From: Sphingomonas sinipercae
GTDB lineage: Bacteria; Pseudomonadota; Alphaproteobacteria; Sphingomonadales; Sphingomonadaceae
Length of the DNA: 64,000 bases
NCBI RefSeq assembly: GCF_011302055.1
Contig: NZ_CP049871.1
Location: forward strand, 578,501-642,500
Reading direction: 5' to 3'
How positions within the stretch are numbered: the first letter of the stretch is position 1; each line of letters starts with the position of its first letter. Positions 1-9,672 of the stretch are shown piece by piece. The notes below the pieces were generated by a model. The model worked only from the letters and a program-made list of their open reading frames with translations. It made no database searches and was not told where the DNA came from. A program made the position numbers and the translations under genes.

Positions 1-479
1 ATGATCCGCCCGTCCGGGGAGAAAGCCGGCCCATTGGTCACCTTATAGCCTTCGTCAATCAGCGTGCAGGCGCCGTTGGCCTGGAGCCGGTAAAGGCTGC
101 CCAGCGCCTGCTTCTCGCGGTCGTCCATCGTTCCCGCCCAGAAATTCCCAAGCCGGTCGGTCTTGCCGTCGTTGAAGCGATTGCCGGGCAACTGCTCCTC
201 CGGATCGAACAGCACTTCGAACCGCCCTTCCGCCAGGTCGATGTCGGAAAAGCCATGTTCGGTGCCGGCGATGAAGCCGCCGCTTTCCTTCGGCGCGATC
301 GCGCCAACGCGAAATGGGGTCTCCCACTGCGCGCGCTCGCCGGACTCGGACAGCCGGAAGATCATCCGCCCCTTGATATCGAGCCAGTAGAGCGCCGATT
401 CCCCGGCCACCCACACCGGCCCTTCGCCAAGCACTGCTTTGACATCGGCGACGCACCGGGCAGGGGACGGATCGGGCAT
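1..479 (-). CDS. SMP-30/gluconolactonase-family lactonase (3' end outside window)
   Basis: The minus-strand reading starts at an ATG (477-479) with MPDPSPARCVADVKAVLGEG and runs off the window edge, so about 159 residues are visible. It shows the SMP-30 hallmarks: LGEGPVW near residue 18 (metal-ligand Glu), YWLDIKG, RFNDGKTD followed by GNFWAGTMD, and VTNGPAFSPDGR. The family hydrolyses sugar lactones. Beside dgoK, dgoA and a sugar dehydrogenase, opening of galactono-1,4-lactone to galactonate is the likely role, inferred from context. A TTG eight codons upstream is an alternative start. It is divergent from dgoK across a 75-bp gap that probably holds both promoters. Confidence 0.88.
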   Translation of the reverse strand, partial: MPDPSPARCVADVKAVLGEGPVWVAGESALYWLDIKGRMIFRLSESGERAQWETPFRVGAIAPKESGGFIAGTEHGFSDIDLAEGRFEVLFDPEEQLPGNRFNDGKTDRLGNFWAGTMDDREKQALGSLYRLQANGACTLIDEGYKVTNGPAFSPDGRI

Positions 480-491
480 GGCTTGGCGATA

Positions 492-523
492 GCTCCGCAA
501 GCTGGAATTGAAACAGGCGGAGC
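492..523. promoter_or_regulatory. Inverted repeat in the divergent lactonase/dgoK gap
   Basis: GCTCCGC (492-498) and GCGGAGC (517-523) are perfect 7-bp inverted arms separated by 18 bp. They lie between the two divergent starts (479 and 555). Position and symmetry suggest a possible operator for a sugar-responsive regulator, but short arms in GC-rich DNA can arise by chance. Confidence 0.25.
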
Positions 524-554
524 GATGTGGCGCCGCCAATGGTTATGGTGACGC

Positions 555-1439
555 ATGCACTGGGCAGATGGTTTCATTGCGGTCGACTGGGGCACGACGA
601 ACCGCCGCGCGTATTTGATCGGCGCCGACGGGGCCTGCACGCGCGAGTTTGAGGACGACAAGGGCATCCTGTCGGTCGCGGCCAACGGTTTCGAAGCGGA
701 AGTCGCGGCAATCCGTGACCGGCTGGGCGACGGGCCGATGCTGCTGGCCGGCATGGTCGGATCGAACCGCGGCTGGATCGAAGTGCCTTACGCCCCGTGT
801 CCGGCGGGGCCGGAGGAACTGGCGCGGCGGGTCGTGCGATCGCCAGACGGGTCGGCGGTGCTGATCCCGGGAGTTTCATATTCAAACGGGCGCGCCGACG
901 TGATGCGGGGCGAGGAAGTGCAATTGCTCGGCGCCGTCGCCACCGGCGAAATCGCGCCGGATTGCCTCGTCTGCCATCCCGGCACGCACAATAAATGGGT
1001 GTTGATGCGCGATTCCAGGATCCAGTCGTTCAGGACGGTGATGACCGGCGAACTGTTCAACCTGCTGCGCGAAAAGAGCATCCTGTCGGACCTGTTGAAG
1101 GCCGAGGCCGAGCCCGGCGCCGCTTTTGCCGCGGGTGTCGATCGCGGGCTGGAAGGGTCTTCGCTGGCGGCGGAGTTGTTCGAGGTTCGCGCCAACGTGC
1201 TGCTCGGCCGATCCGAGCGGGAAGATGCCGCCGCGTTCGTCAGCGGCCTGTTGATCGGCCAGGATGTCCGCGTCGGCATCGGGCAGGACAATGCGCTGCC
1301 AATCACCGTCATGGGGCGGCCCGAATTGACCCGGCTGTACACGGCCGCGCTGGCGCAGGCCGGGTTCGTCGCCCGGGAATGCGACGGCGAACGGGCGTTC
1401 ATCGCCGGTGCGCGCAAGATCGTGGAGCTGCTGCAATGA
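555..1439 (+). CDS. dgoK: 2-dehydro-3-deoxygalactonokinase
   Basis: This 294-residue cytoplasmic kinase phosphorylates 2-keto-3-deoxy-galactonate at O6 using ATP. The N-terminal phosphate-binding motif FIAVDWGTTNRR is at about residues 8-18. Other DgoK signatures are LAGMVGSNRGWIEVPY, VMRGEEVQLLGA, CHPGTHNKWV and TVMTGELFNLL. Length matches the family. The stop overlaps the dgoA start in an ATGA arrangement (1436-1439), so the two are likely translationally coupled. It heads the plus-strand arm of the galactose catabolic cluster. Confidence 0.95.
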   Translation: MHWADGFIAVDWGTTNRRAYLIGADGACTREFEDDKGILSVAANGFEAEVAAIRDRLGDGPMLLAGMVGSNRGWIEVPYAPCPAGPEELARRVVRSPDGSAVLIPGVSYSNGRADVMRGEEVQLLGAVATGEIAPDCLVCHPGTHNKWVLMRDSRIQSFRTVMTGELFNLLREKSILSDLLKAEAEPGAAFAAGVDRGLEGSSLAAELFEVRANVLLGRSEREDAAAFVSGLLIGQDVRVGIGQDNALPITVMGRPELTRLYTAALAQAGFVARECDGERAFIAGARKIVELLQ

Positions 1440-2074
1440 ACGCGCGAGCAATCTTCGACCGATATTTCGATGAGTGCCCGCTGGTGGCGATCATCCGCGG
1501 TGTAACGCCCGATGAGGCCGACGCGATCGGCGATGCCTTGTTCGAAGCCGGCATCCGGATCGTCGAAGTGCCGATGAACTCGCCCGATCCTTTGCGCAGC
1601 ATCAAGCGCCTCGCCGCCCGGCTGGGCGAGCGAGCGCTGGTCGGCGCCGGCACCGTGCTTCGCCCCGACGATGTGCAAAGGGTCCGCGATGCCGGCGGGC
1701 GGCTGGTCGTGTCGCCCAACACCAACATCGCGGTGATCAAGGCGACCGTTGCCGCCGGCGTGGTCGCATCGCCCGGTTTCTTCACCCCAAGCGAGGCTTT
1801 CGCAGCGCTCGAAAATGGCGCGCACGCGCTCAAGCTGTTTCCAGCCGAAGCCGCCTCGCCGGCCGTGGTGAAGGCGATGCGTGCCGTGCTGCCCAAGGAT
1901 GTCCCGCTGCTGATCGTCGGCGGCGTTACGCCCGATACGGTGGGCGGATGGATGGCGGCGGGGGCCGACGGCTTCGGCCTCGGCGGCGCTCTCTACCAGG
2001 CCGGGCAGACGCCGGCAGCGACCCTAAAAAAGGGCCGTGCCTTCGTCGCGGCGGTGCAACGATGCGCCCGCTGA
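1436..2074 (+). CDS. dgoA: 2-dehydro-3-deoxy-6-phosphogalactonate aldolase
   Basis: This 212-residue class I aldolase of the KDPG/KDPGal family cleaves 2-keto-3-deoxy-6-phosphogalactonate to pyruvate and glyceraldehyde 3-phosphate. Visible motifs are VAIIRGV (17-23), the general-base Glu in RIVEVPMNS (E44), VGAGTVL (69-75), SPNTN, SPGFFTPSEA and the Schiff-base lysine in LKLFPAE (K133), then VGGVTPD. The start is the ATG overlapping the dgoK stop. The 3' end overlaps the next gene by 13 bp. It follows dgoK directly in the pathway. Confidence 0.95.
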   Translation: MNARAIFDRYFDECPLVAIIRGVTPDEADAIGDALFEAGIRIVEVPMNSPDPLRSIKRLAARLGERALVGAGTVLRPDDVQRVRDAGGRLVVSPNTNIAVIKATVAAGVVASPGFFTPSEAFAALENGAHALKLFPAEAASPAVVKAMRAVLPKDVPLLIVGGVTPDTVGGWMAAGADGFGLGGALYQAGQTPAATLKKGRAFVAAVQRCAR

Positions 2075-2997
2075 AGATCGCGATCATCGGCTTCGGCAAG
2101 ATCGCCGCCGACCAGCATGTCCCGGCGATTGCCGGCAATGCGCGCTTCGACCTGGTGGCGACGGTCAGCCGGTCGAGCAGCGGCGCGCACCTTGGGCAGT
2201 CGTTCACCAGCCACACCGACCTGCTTGAGGCGGTCACGGATCTGGATGCGGTGGCGATCACCACGCCGCCGGGGGTTCGCTACGAGATCGCTCGTCCCTG
2301 CATCGAACGCGGGCTGCACGTTCTGCTGGAAAAGCCGCCGAGCGTGACGCTGTCGGACATTCACGACCTCGCCTGCCTCGCCGATGCCGAGGAACGGACG
2401 CTGTTCGCCACTTGGCACGCGCGCCACAATCCCGCCGTCGAGGCGGCGGCCAAGGCGCTCGCCGGGAAACGCATCGCGGACATGCAGGTCGTCTGGCATG
2501 AAGACGTGCGCAAATGGCATCCGGGCCAACAGTGGATCTGGGAGCCGGGCGGCTTCGGGGTCTTCGACCCGGGCATCAATGCGCTGTCGATCGTGACGAA
2601 GATCTTTCCTGGGCCGCTGTTCGTGAAGGCCGCGGCGCTATCCTATCCGGACGATGCGCAGACGCCGGTCGCGGCGGAGATTGGTTTCGCCAGCCCGGTC
2701 GCCGACGGGGCAATGCACTGCAGCCTCGATTGGCGGCGCCCGGACGGGGAGGAGTGGACGATCACCATTCGAACGGCCGACGGACTGACCGTGCGGCTCG
2801 AGGATGGCGGCGGCAGGCTGCTGATCGATGGCGTCGAGCAGGCGGCGGAGGGGATCGGCGAATATCCCGACGTCTATCGCGCGTTCGTGCAGTTGATCGA
2901 CGAGCGCCGGAGCCTGGTGGACGTGACGCCGCTTCGGCTGGTCGCGGATTGCCTGTTGATCGGCACTCGCCAAAATGTCGGGCCTACGCCGCGCTGA
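2062..2997 (+). CDS. Gfo/Idh/MocA-family oxidoreductase, probable galactose 1-dehydrogenase
   Basis: This 311-residue protein has an N-terminal Rossmann motif [17 protein letters not shown] (about 6-22), the family EKPP motif (90-93), the WHARHNPAV segment and a substrate-side FDPGINAL segment. These match galactose dehydrogenases of the De Ley-Doudoroff pathway, which oxidise D-galactose to galactonolactone with NAD(P)+. Immediate linkage to dgoK, dgoA and an SMP-30 lactonase supports that specificity, but arabinose or glucose activity cannot be excluded. The start ATG lies inside the end of dgoA. The 3' end overlaps pyrC on the other strand by 14 bp. Confidence 0.85.
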   Translation: MRPLKIAIIGFGKIAADQHVPAIAGNARFDLVATVSRSSSGAHLGQSFTSHTDLLEAVTDLDAVAITTPPGVRYEIARPCIERGLHVLLEKPPSVTLSDIHDLACLADAEERTLFATWHARHNPAVEAAAKALAGKRIADMQVVWHEDVRKWHPGQQWIWEPGGFGVFDPGINALSIVTKIFPGPLFVKAAALSYPDDAQTPVAAEIGFASPVADGAMHCSLDWRRPDGEEWTITIRTADGLTVRLEDGGGRLLIDGVEQAAEGIGEYPDVYRAFVQLIDERRSLVDVTPLRLVADCLLIGTRQNVGPTPR

Positions 2998-4006
2998 GCT
3001 TCCAGCCGAGAGTCTGACCGGCAAGGAACGGAACAATGGAGCCGATGCGTTCCGGCACCGGGCAGTCGCCGCGTTCCAGCGTCACCGAGCCTTCGTTCAA
3101 CGGCAGCCCGTAGAAGCGCGGCCCGTTTTCCGAAGCGAAGGCTTCGAAATGCGCGAGGGCGCCGTCCTCATCGAACACCGTGGCATAAGCCTCGAGCGCG
3201 AAGGGCGCGTTGAAGATGCCGGCGCATCCGCAGCCGGATTCCTTGGCATCGACGGTGTGTGGAGCGCTGTCGGTGCCGAGAAAGAATTTGGCGGACCCGG
3301 ACGTCGCCGCCTTGCGCACCGCAAGGCGATGCTTCTCGCGCTTGGCCACCGGCAGGCAGTAAGCGTGCGGACGAAGCCCGCCGGCGAATAGGGCGTTGCG
3401 GTTGATCATCAAATGCTGGGGCGTGACCGTTGCGGCAACCGTTGCCGGCGCGTCGCTGACGAACTGCGCCGCCTCGGCGGTGGTGATATGCTCCAGCACG
3501 ATCTTCAGCGCCGGGAAGTCACGGACCAGCGGCGCGAGGATGCGGTCGATGAACACGGCTTCGCGGTCGAACACGTCAACGTCCGGGTCGGTGACCTCGC
3601 CGTGGATAAGCAGCGGCATCCCTATCGCCTGCATCCGCTCCAGCGCCGGGAAAAGGTTGCGGATGTCGGTGACGCCGGACGCGGAATTGGTGGTGGCGTT
3701 GGCGGGATAAAGCTTGGCGGCGACCCACAGCTGCTGATCGAAGCCGCGCGCAATCTCATCCGCGTCGGCCTGGTCGGTCAGGTAACAGGTCATCAGCGGC
3801 TGGAAGCCCGGAGCGGCGGCGGCGATCCGATCGCGATAGGCAGCGGCGGCATCGACCGAAGTGACCGGCGGCGTCAGGTTCGGCATGATGATCGCGCGGG
3901 CGAACTGGCGCGCGGTGAAGGGCGCGACCTGGCGCAGCATGTCGCCGTCGCGAAGGTGCACGTGCCAATCGTCGGGGCGGCGGATGGTCAGCGTTTGCAA
4001 TGCCAC
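2984..4006 (-). CDS. pyrC: Dihydroorotase (type II)
   Basis: This 340-residue zinc amidohydrolase of pyrimidine biosynthesis interconverts carbamoyl-aspartate and dihydroorotate. It has the HVHLRD metal motif (15-20), [12 protein letters not shown], the carboxylated lysine in [10 protein letters not shown] (K98), LIHGEVTD, the VLEHITT segment, [10 protein letters not shown] and a late GTDSAPH metal-ligand Asp. Length and motifs are typical of PyrC. It is convergent with the galactose dehydrogenase and divergent from ygfZ, 22 bp away. Confidence 0.97.
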   Translation of the reverse strand: MALQTLTIRRPDDWHVHLRDGDMLRQVAPFTARQFARAIIMPNLTPPVTSVDAAAAYRDRIAAAAPGFQPLMTCYLTDQADADEIARGFDQQLWVAAKLYPANATTNSASGVTDIRNLFPALERMQAIGMPLLIHGEVTDPDVDVFDREAVFIDRILAPLVRDFPALKIVLEHITTAEAAQFVSDAPATVAATVTPQHLMINRNALFAGGLRPHAYCLPVAKREKHRLAVRKAATSGSAKFFLGTDSAPHTVDAKESGCGCAGIFNAPFALEAYATVFDEDGALAHFEAFASENGPRFYGLPLNEGSVTLERGDCPVPERIGSIVPFLAGQTLGWKLSAA

Positions 4007-4028
4007 GCCGGCTCCTTAGCTAAGGGAC

Positions 4029-4751
4029 ATGGCTGCTACCACCCGCCCGACGACTTTGGCCGACCGCGTACTCGTCCGCCTGTCCGGCGAGGGGGTGCGC
4101 GACTTCGTGCAGGGCCTGGTCACCAGCGACATCACTGCCGCGCTGCCGGTGTGGGCCGGATTGCTGAATCCGCAGGGCAAGTGCCTGTTCGACTTCCTGG
4201 TCTGGGACGACGGCGACGATGTGCTGCTCGATTGCGAGCGCGAAGCGGCGGACGAGCTGATCAAGCGACTTTCGATCTACCGGCTGCGGCGGCCGATCAC
4301 GATCGCTCGGGACGAAAGCCTGGCGGTGCACTGGTCGCCCGATGGCGGCGAGGGGGTCGCCGATCCCCGCTTGCCGGAACTTGGCCGGCGCTGGCTCGGC
4401 CCGGCAGGCGAAGCCGCCGACGGTTGGCTCGACCATCGTCTCGGCCTCGGCGTGTGCGAAGGGCGGGCGGAAGTGGGCGACCTGCTCTGGCTGGAATCCA
4501 ATGCGGCCGAGCTGAACGGCGTCAGCTTCACCAAGGGGTGCTTCGTCGGCCAGGAAAATACCGCGCGAATGAACTGGCGGAGCAAGATCAACCGCCGGCT
4601 GGTCGTGGTGCGCGACTACGATGGTGACCGGGTGCGGATGGCTTATCCCGCGCTCGACCTGACCGTGGTGCACGCCCGGATCGAAGCGATCCCGGCGCAG
4701 GCGATTATCCCGGCGTGGCTCCGGCCCGCGCTTTGCCCGTCACCCGAATGA
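4029..4751 (+). CDS. ygfZ: YgfZ/CAF17-family folate-binding protein
   Basis: This 240-residue protein belongs to the GcvT-like, tetrahydrofolate-binding family that assists maturation or repair of [4Fe-4S] proteins. It shows the diagnostic KGCFVGQE motif at about residues 169-176, preceded by LLNPQGKCLFDFLVW and the YRLRRPI segment. The cysteine in KGC is present. The Fe-S enzyme aconitase (acnA) lies two genes downstream on the other strand, a plausible client, but no operon link exists. The 3' end overlaps the next minus-strand gene by 47 bp. Confidence 0.93.
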   Translation: MAATTRPTTLADRVLVRLSGEGVRDFVQGLVTSDITAALPVWAGLLNPQGKCLFDFLVWDDGDDVLLDCEREAADELIKRLSIYRLRRPITIARDESLAVHWSPDGGEGVADPRLPELGRRWLGPAGEAADGWLDHRLGLGVCEGRAEVGDLLWLESNAAELNGVSFTKGCFVGQENTARMNWRSKINRRLVVVRDYDGDRVRMAYPALDLTVVHARIEAIPAQAIIPAWLRPALCPSPE

Positions 4752-4956
4752 GCGCGTAGATGGCGATCCCGGCCCAGACGACGTTCATCGCCGCGGCGGG
4801 AATCGCGCCGTGCCACCAGCCGTTCACCACGAAGCCCAGCGCACCGAACAGGTTCATCCAATGAAACAACGGCGATTCGCCGGTTAGCCGCCGCGTCGAG
4901 AGCAGGGTGTAGCCGCCTAGGATCAACGCTGCCCCGCCCCAGCCGGCGACCTCCAC
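4705..4956 (-). CDS. Small CBU_0592-type membrane protein
   Basis: This 83-residue protein has three predicted hydrophobic helices: GGAALILGGYTLL, FHWMNLFGALGFVVNGWW and AAMNVVWAGIAIYALI. The pattern GWxGxxLILxxY followed by NLxGALxFxxNxxWHGxxP resembles the CBU_0592 family of small integral membrane proteins of unknown function. It starts 17 bp after acnA's upper neighbour boundary in transcription terms, just downstream of acnA's stop (4974), and so may be cotranscribed with acnA. Its 3' end overlaps ygfZ. Confidence 0.75.
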   Translation of the reverse strand: MEVAGWGGAALILGGYTLLSTRRLTGESPLFHWMNLFGALGFVVNGWWHGAIPAAAMNVVWAGIAIYALIRVTGKARAGATPG

Positions 4957-4973
4957 CGCAAGTTCGGTGACGC

Positions 4974-7652
4974 TCAGGACGCCAGCCTTCGCAGCACGTA
5001 CTGCAGGATGCCGCCGGCCTTGAAATATTCCAGCTCGTTGTAGGTGTCGATGCGGCAGCGGGCGGTGAAGGTGAACTCGTCCCCTTCGTCCGGAGTGACG
5101 CGCACTTCGATATCCTGCCGTGGCTGAAGCTCGGCGATGCCGCCGATCGAATATTTCTCATGGCCGGTGAGACCAAGCGTCTCAGCACTTTCGCCGTCGC
5201 GGAACTGGAGCGGAAGGACGCCCATTCCGACCAGGTTCGAACGGTGGATGCGCTCGAAGCTTTCCGCGATGACCGCGCGGACGCCGAGCAGAACGGTGCC
5301 CTTGGCTGCCCAGTCGCGCGACGAGCCGGTGCCATATTCCTTGCCAGCGATGACCACCAGCGGACGGTTGTCCTGCTTGTAATGCATTGCCGCGTCATAG
5401 ATCGGCATCGTCTCGCAGGTCGGGGCGTAGCGGGTGAACCCGCCTTCGACGTCGTCGAGCATCCGGTTGCGGATGCGGATGTTGGCGAACGTCCCGCGCA
5501 TCATCACCTGGTGATTGCCGCGCCGCGACCCGTAGCTGTTGAACTGGCCGCGGCTGACCTGGTGGTCGAGCAGGTAGCGCCCGGCCGGGCTGTCTGGCTT
5601 GATCGCGCCGGCCGGCGAAATGTGGTCGGTGGTGATGGAATCGCCGAACACCGCCAGCGGGCGGGCGCGGTCGATGTCGCCGGGGGCGACTGCCTCCATC
5701 GTCATGCCGGTGAAGTAAGGCGGGTTCTGGATGTAGGTGGAGCCAGCCGGCCAGGCGTAGGTCTCGCCGCCCGTGACCTCGATCGCCTGCCAGCGCTCGT
5801 CGCCACGATAGACGTCGGCGTAGCGGCTGCGGAACATCTGCGAGTGGACGTGGGCGTCGATCAGCGCGCGGATCTCCGCGTTCGACGGCCAGATGTCCTT
5901 GAGGAACACCGGCTCGCCGTTGGTCGCGGTGCCGATCGGCTCGTTGACCATGTCGGAACGCACCGTGCCCTTGAGCGCGTAGGCGACCACCAGCGGCGGC
6001 GAGGCGAGGTAATTGGCGCGGCAATCGGGCGACACCCGCCCTTCGAAGTTGCGGTTGCCCGAAAGCACGCTGACGGCGACCAGGTCGTTCTCGTTGACTG
6101 CCTTGGAGATCGGCTCCGGCAGCGGACCGCTGTTGCCGATGCACGTGGTGCAGCCGTAACCGACAAGGTCGAAGCCAAGGGCGTTGAGGTCTTCGCTAAG
6201 CCCGCTTTCGGTCAGGTAATCGGTGACGACCTGGCTTCCAGGCGCAAGGCTCGTCTTCACCCACGGCTTGACCTGCAAGCCCTTCTCCCGCGCCTTGCGC
6301 GCAATGAGGCCCGCGCCGATCAGCACCGATGGGTTCGACGTGTTGGTGCAGCTGGTGATGGCGGCGATGACGACGTCGCCATTGCCCAGGTCGTGATCCA
6401 TCCCCTCGACCGGAACGCGCGGATCGGCAGACTTGTGGTAGGTCGTTTCCAGCTCGGCATTGAACTGGTCGTCGAGGTCGCTCAGCAACACGCGGTCCTG
6501 CGGCCGCTTCGGGCCGGCAAGCGACGGCTCGATCGTGGCCATGTCGAGCTCGAGCGTGTCGGTGAACACCGGCTCCGGGGCCGACGCATCGCGCCACATT
6601 CCCTGCGCCTGCGCATAAGCGCGGACGAGTTCGATCCGCTCGTCCTCGCGGCCGGTGAGCTTGAGATAGTCGATGGTCCGCTCGTCGATCGGGAAGAACC
6701 CGCACGTCGCCCCATATTCCGGCGCCATGTTGGCGATGGTCGCGCGGTCGGCGAGCGGCAAATTGTCGAGGCCAGGTCCGTAGAATTCAACGAAGCGGCC
6801 GACGACGCCCTTGGCGCGAAGCATCTGCGTCACGGTCAGCACCAGGTCCGTGGCCGTAATGCCTTCCTTGAGCTCGCCGGACAGGCGGAAGCCGACGACT
6901 TCGGGCACCAGCATGGACACTGGCTGGCCGAGCATTGCCGCCTCGGCCTCGATCCCGCCAACGCCCCAGCCAAGCACGCCCAGGCCGTTGACCATGGTCG
7001 TGTGGCTGTCGGTGCCCACCAGGGTGTCGGGATAAGCGACGGTCTCTCCGTTCTGGTCCGCGGAGGTCCAGACGCACTGCGCGATATATTCGAGGTTCAC
7101 CTGGTGGCAGATGCCGGTGCCGGGCGGGACGACCTTGAAGTTGTCGAACGCTTCCGCGCCCCATTTGAGGAACTCGTAGCGCTCGGCGTTGCGCTCATAT
7201 TCGTATTCGACGTTGCGCTCGAAAGCCTTGGGCGTGCCGAACTCGTCGACCATGACGCTGTGATCGATCACCAAGTGGACCGGGACGAGCGGATTGATCT
7301 TCTGCGGATCGCCGCCAAGCTGCTTCATCGCGTCGCGCATCGCGGCGAGGTCCACGACCGCGGGAACCCCGGTAAAGTCCTGCATCAGCACGCGGGCAGG
7401 TCGGTATTGAATTTCGCGATTGATCCGGCGCTCTTTGATCCATTCTGCAAGCGCTTCGAGGTCGGTCTTCGTGACCGTATCGCCGTCTTCAAAGCGGAGC
7501 AGGTTTTCGAGCAGCACCTTCATCGAAAACGGCAGGCGCGAAATGTCGCCGAGCGACTGCGCCGCTTTCTCAAGCGAATAATAAGCGTAGCTCTTTGCGC
7601 CGACGGTCAGCGTTGAACGCGTGCTGAGGCTGTCCTGGCCGGTAGGGATCAT
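4974..7652 (-). CDS. acnA: Aconitate hydratase A
   Basis: This 892-residue TCA-cycle enzyme isomerises citrate and isocitrate through a [4Fe-4S] cluster. Signatures include [33 protein letters not shown] (first cluster Cys, near residue 435), [14 protein letters not shown] (the other two cluster Cys, near 500), [15 protein letters not shown] and the C-terminal SRDWAAKG swivel-domain motif. The start at 7650-7652 is chosen because AAGGA precedes it at good spacing and [15 protein letters not shown] is where family similarity begins; an upstream ATG at 7799 adds 49 unconvincing residues. Length matches AcnA. Confidence 0.97.
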   Translation of the reverse strand: MIPTGQDSLSTRSTLTVGAKSYAYYSLEKAAQSLGDISRLPFSMKVLLENLLRFEDGDTVTKTDLEALAEWIKERRINREIQYRPARVLMQDFTGVPAVVDLAAMRDAMKQLGGDPQKINPLVPVHLVIDHSVMVDEFGTPKAFERNVEYEYERNAERYEFLKWGAEAFDNFKVVPPGTGICHQVNLEYIAQCVWTSADQNGETVAYPDTLVGTDSHTTMVNGLGVLGWGVGGIEAEAAMLGQPVSMLVPEVVGFRLSGELKEGITATDLVLTVTQMLRAKGVVGRFVEFYGPGLDNLPLADRATIANMAPEYGATCGFFPIDERTIDYLKLTGREDERIELVRAYAQAQGMWRDASAPEPVFTDTLELDMATIEPSLAGPKRPQDRVLLSDLDDQFNAELETTYHKSADPRVPVEGMDHDLGNGDVVIAAITSCTNTSNPSVLIGAGLIARKAREKGLQVKPWVKTSLAPGSQVVTDYLTESGLSEDLNALGFDLVGYGCTTCIGNSGPLPEPISKAVNENDLVAVSVLSGNRNFEGRVSPDCRANYLASPPLVVAYALKGTVRSDMVNEPIGTATNGEPVFLKDIWPSNAEIRALIDAHVHSQMFRSRYADVYRGDERWQAIEVTGGETYAWPAGSTYIQNPPYFTGMTMEAVAPGDIDRARPLAVFGDSITTDHISPAGAIKPDSPAGRYLLDHQVSRGQFNSYGSRRGNHQVMMRGTFANIRIRNRMLDDVEGGFTRYAPTCETMPIYDAAMHYKQDNRPLVVIAGKEYGTGSSRDWAAKGTVLLGVRAVIAESFERIHRSNLVGMGVLPLQFRDGESAETLGLTGHEKYSIGGIAELQPRQDIEVRVTPDEGDEFTFTARCRIDTYNELEYFKAGGILQYVLRRLAS

Positions 7653-7848
7653 CGATTGTCCTTGGTGTGGGCGTGCCGAAATCGGCGTCCCGGCCCCCTT
7701 AGCAAGCGGGCAGGCTCGCCGCAAAGCGCCGTTGCTGCGCCGAACCGAAGTCGCCGCGAGCCGGAATGCGGGCGAGTGACTCCAAGCCGCCGGAAGCACC
7801 TGCTAAACCTTTCGGACAGATGAACGTGGCTTTGGAAGGTGACCGAAA

Positions 7849-8031
7849 ATGACGCACGACAGCGACTATTTTCGCCGCCGCGCCGCTGAGGAGAGGGCGG
7901 CTGCGTTTCGCAAGGACGCGGATGAGGATGTGGAAGTCGCCGGGCAGCTGGCGCTCGCCTATAGCGCCTTGGCCCGCAAGCGCACGATGCCGCCGTCGGA
8001 TTCGCCCGCCATCCCGCTCATCGAAGAGTGA
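7849..8031 (+). CDS. Small hypothetical protein (60 aa)
   Basis: The protein is charged and alanine-rich: MTHDSDYFRRRAAEERAAAF, then acidic DADEDVEVAGQ and a proline-rich tail. It looks like one amphipathic helix with no membrane segment or signal peptide. A GAAGGTGA ribosome-binding segment lies just upstream of the ATG. The YFRRRAxEE opening resembles small proteins commonly found in alphaproteobacteria, of unknown function. It sits between the divergent acnA and convergent corA. Confidence 0.65.
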   Translation: MTHDSDYFRRRAAEERAAAFRKDADEDVEVAGQLALAYSALARKRTMPPSDSPAIPLIEE

Positions 8032-8046
8032 GGCTGGAACTGCGGT

Positions 8047-9024
8047 CTAAATCCAGCCGCGCCGGCGCAGATACCACAACGGAATGATCCCGCTGGCGAC
8101 CATCAGCCCGAGCGCCATTGGGTAGCCGAAGATCCAGCGGAGTTCCGGCATATGTTCAAAGTTCATGCCGTAAACGCCAGCGATCAGCGTTGGCGGCAGG
8201 AACACCAGCGCCGCCCAGGAGAACAACTTCATCGCGGCGTTCTGTTCGATGCTGATCAATCCGACCGATGCGTCGAGCATGAAATAAAGGTGATTGGCGA
8301 GAAATGCGCTGTGGTCGCTCAGCGACTCGGTATCCGTCGCAAGGCTGGTTAGCCGTTCGCGGGCGTCGGCCGCCTTTCTCATGCGGAGGGCTTTGGCGGC
8401 GCTCAGGAAATTGAGCATCCTGCTGGTGCTGGTTTCGGTTTCGCGGATCTTCGCCAACAACACCTGGGCGCGCCCGATGCGGTTGAGCAGCACGGTCAGG
8501 CGACCCGCCGGAATTCGCCTCGTATCGATCGTCGGCGCGAAGATGTGGCCGGCAATCTTTTCGATTTCAGTGCTCAGATTTTCCAACTCGTCGGCGAGGC
8601 GGTCGACGATAGCGTCGAGCAATCCGCACAGGACGGACAAGGCATCGCTCGCCATTTCCGGATCGCGCCCGATATGGTCGGCGAAGGCGCGCACCGGCTT
8701 TGGATCGACGTAACGGACCGTAACCAGTCGCTTGGGCGTGAGCACGAAGCCGACCGGTGAAGACGCCGGCTCATCCGCCTCGATGCCGTGGATGACGCTG
8801 ATCGTCATGTAGAGCGCGCCTTTATATTCATAGAGGCGGCTCGATGGCTCGATTTCTCGAAGGTCCTCTTGCGTGGGGATTTCCAGGCCGACGCAGCGCT
8901 CGACCAATTCTTCCTCGGCGCGGGTTGGCGATTCAAGGTCGATCCAGGTCGCCCCGAGCGGGATCGATTTGTGGGCGGCGTCAACGACGCTTCCGTCGCA
9001 GCCCGGGCCATAAGCGCGCAGCAT
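8047..9024 (-). CDS. corA: CorA-family divalent metal transporter
   Basis: This 325-residue inner-membrane channel for Mg2+ (or Co2+/Ni2+) has a long cytoplasmic helical domain followed by two C-terminal membrane helices. The selectivity motif YGMNFEHMPEL sits between them, and the tail is basic (YLRRRGWI). The start MLRAYGPG at 9022-9024 is preferred because CorA homologues begin this way; an in-frame TTG 36 bp upstream is the alternative. It is divergent from the DUF2585 gene. Confidence 0.93.
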   Translation of the reverse strand: MLRAYGPGCDGSVVDAAHKSIPLGATWIDLESPTRAEEELVERCVGLEIPTQEDLREIEPSSRLYEYKGALYMTISVIHGIEADEPASSPVGFVLTPKRLVTVRYVDPKPVRAFADHIGRDPEMASDALSVLCGLLDAIVDRLADELENLSTEIEKIAGHIFAPTIDTRRIPAGRLTVLLNRIGRAQVLLAKIRETETSTSRMLNFLSAAKALRMRKAADARERLTSLATDTESLSDHSAFLANHLYFMLDASVGLISIEQNAAMKLFSWAALVFLPPTLIAGVYGMNFEHMPELRWIFGYPMALGLMVASGIIPLWYLRRRGWI

Positions 9025-9088
9025 GATCGCGGTGATGAGTCGGTTCGCTGCGCTTTGCAAGCCGCTTGCTTATGTTAAGGCGCGGACG

Positions 9089-9640
9089 ATGCGGGGGAAA
9101 CACTGGTTGGTAGCGGCGGCAGTCGCGGCAATCGCGGCAGCGGTCCTGCTGGCGATGGGCCGCCCGCCGATTTGTACCTGCGGCACGGTCGCGCTGTGGG
9201 AGGCGGACGCTGCGGGCCCGAGAACCAGCCAGATGCTGAGCGACTGGTATAGCGCCAGCCATATCGTCCACGGCTTTCTGTTCTACGGCTTCCTGTGGTT
9301 GGTGGCGCGCCGGGCGCCGGTCGGAACCCGCTTAGCACTTGCGCTTGCCGTGGAGGCGGCTTGGGAAATCGCCGAGAACACGCCGATGGTGATCGACCGC
9401 TATCGGCAGGCGACGGTCGCGCTCGGCTACACCGGCGATGCGGTGATCAACTCGATGAGCGATATCGCGATGATGGCGGTCGGCTTCCTTGCCGCCCGCA
9501 AGCTGCCGCTGTGGGGCGCGGTGGCGGCGGTCCTGCTGCTGGAGCTTGTCCCGCTGTTCGTAATCCGCGACAACCTGACGTTGAACGTCTGGATGTTGCT
9601 GTCGCCAAACGATTCCATCCGCGCGTGGCAGGCAGGCTAG
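9089..9640 (+). CDS. DUF2585 (UPF0314) integral membrane protein
   Basis: This 183-residue protein has four or more hydrophobic segments: WLVAAAVAAIAAAVLLAMG, IVHGFLFYGFLWLV, ALALAVEAAWEI, and the pair ending in VAAVLLLELVPLFVI. Conserved blocks ICTCGTVALWE, SQMLSDWYSASHIVHGF, EAAWEIAENTPMVIDRYR and NSMSDIAMMAVGF are diagnostic of DUF2585, a family of unknown function in alphaproteobacteria. The ATG at 9089 follows an AAGG. An upstream ATG at 9023 would overlap the corA start and lacks support. Confidence 0.85.
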   Translation: MRGKHWLVAAAVAAIAAAVLLAMGRPPICTCGTVALWEADAAGPRTSQMLSDWYSASHIVHGFLFYGFLWLVARRAPVGTRLALALAVEAAWEIAENTPMVIDRYRQATVALGYTGDAVINSMSDIAMMAVGFLAARKLPLWGAVAAVLLLELVPLFVIRDNLTLNVWMLLSPNDSIRAWQAG

Positions 9641-9672
9641 GCACAAACATCAACTCCCGGGGTTTAGGCATC

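Noticed and set aside
5160..7616. 818-residue open frame on the plus strand opposite acnA
   Set aside because: It is a composition artefact of GC-rich DNA: the protein is rich in Arg, Val, Asp and His without motifs, and the opposite strand encodes a complete aconitase.
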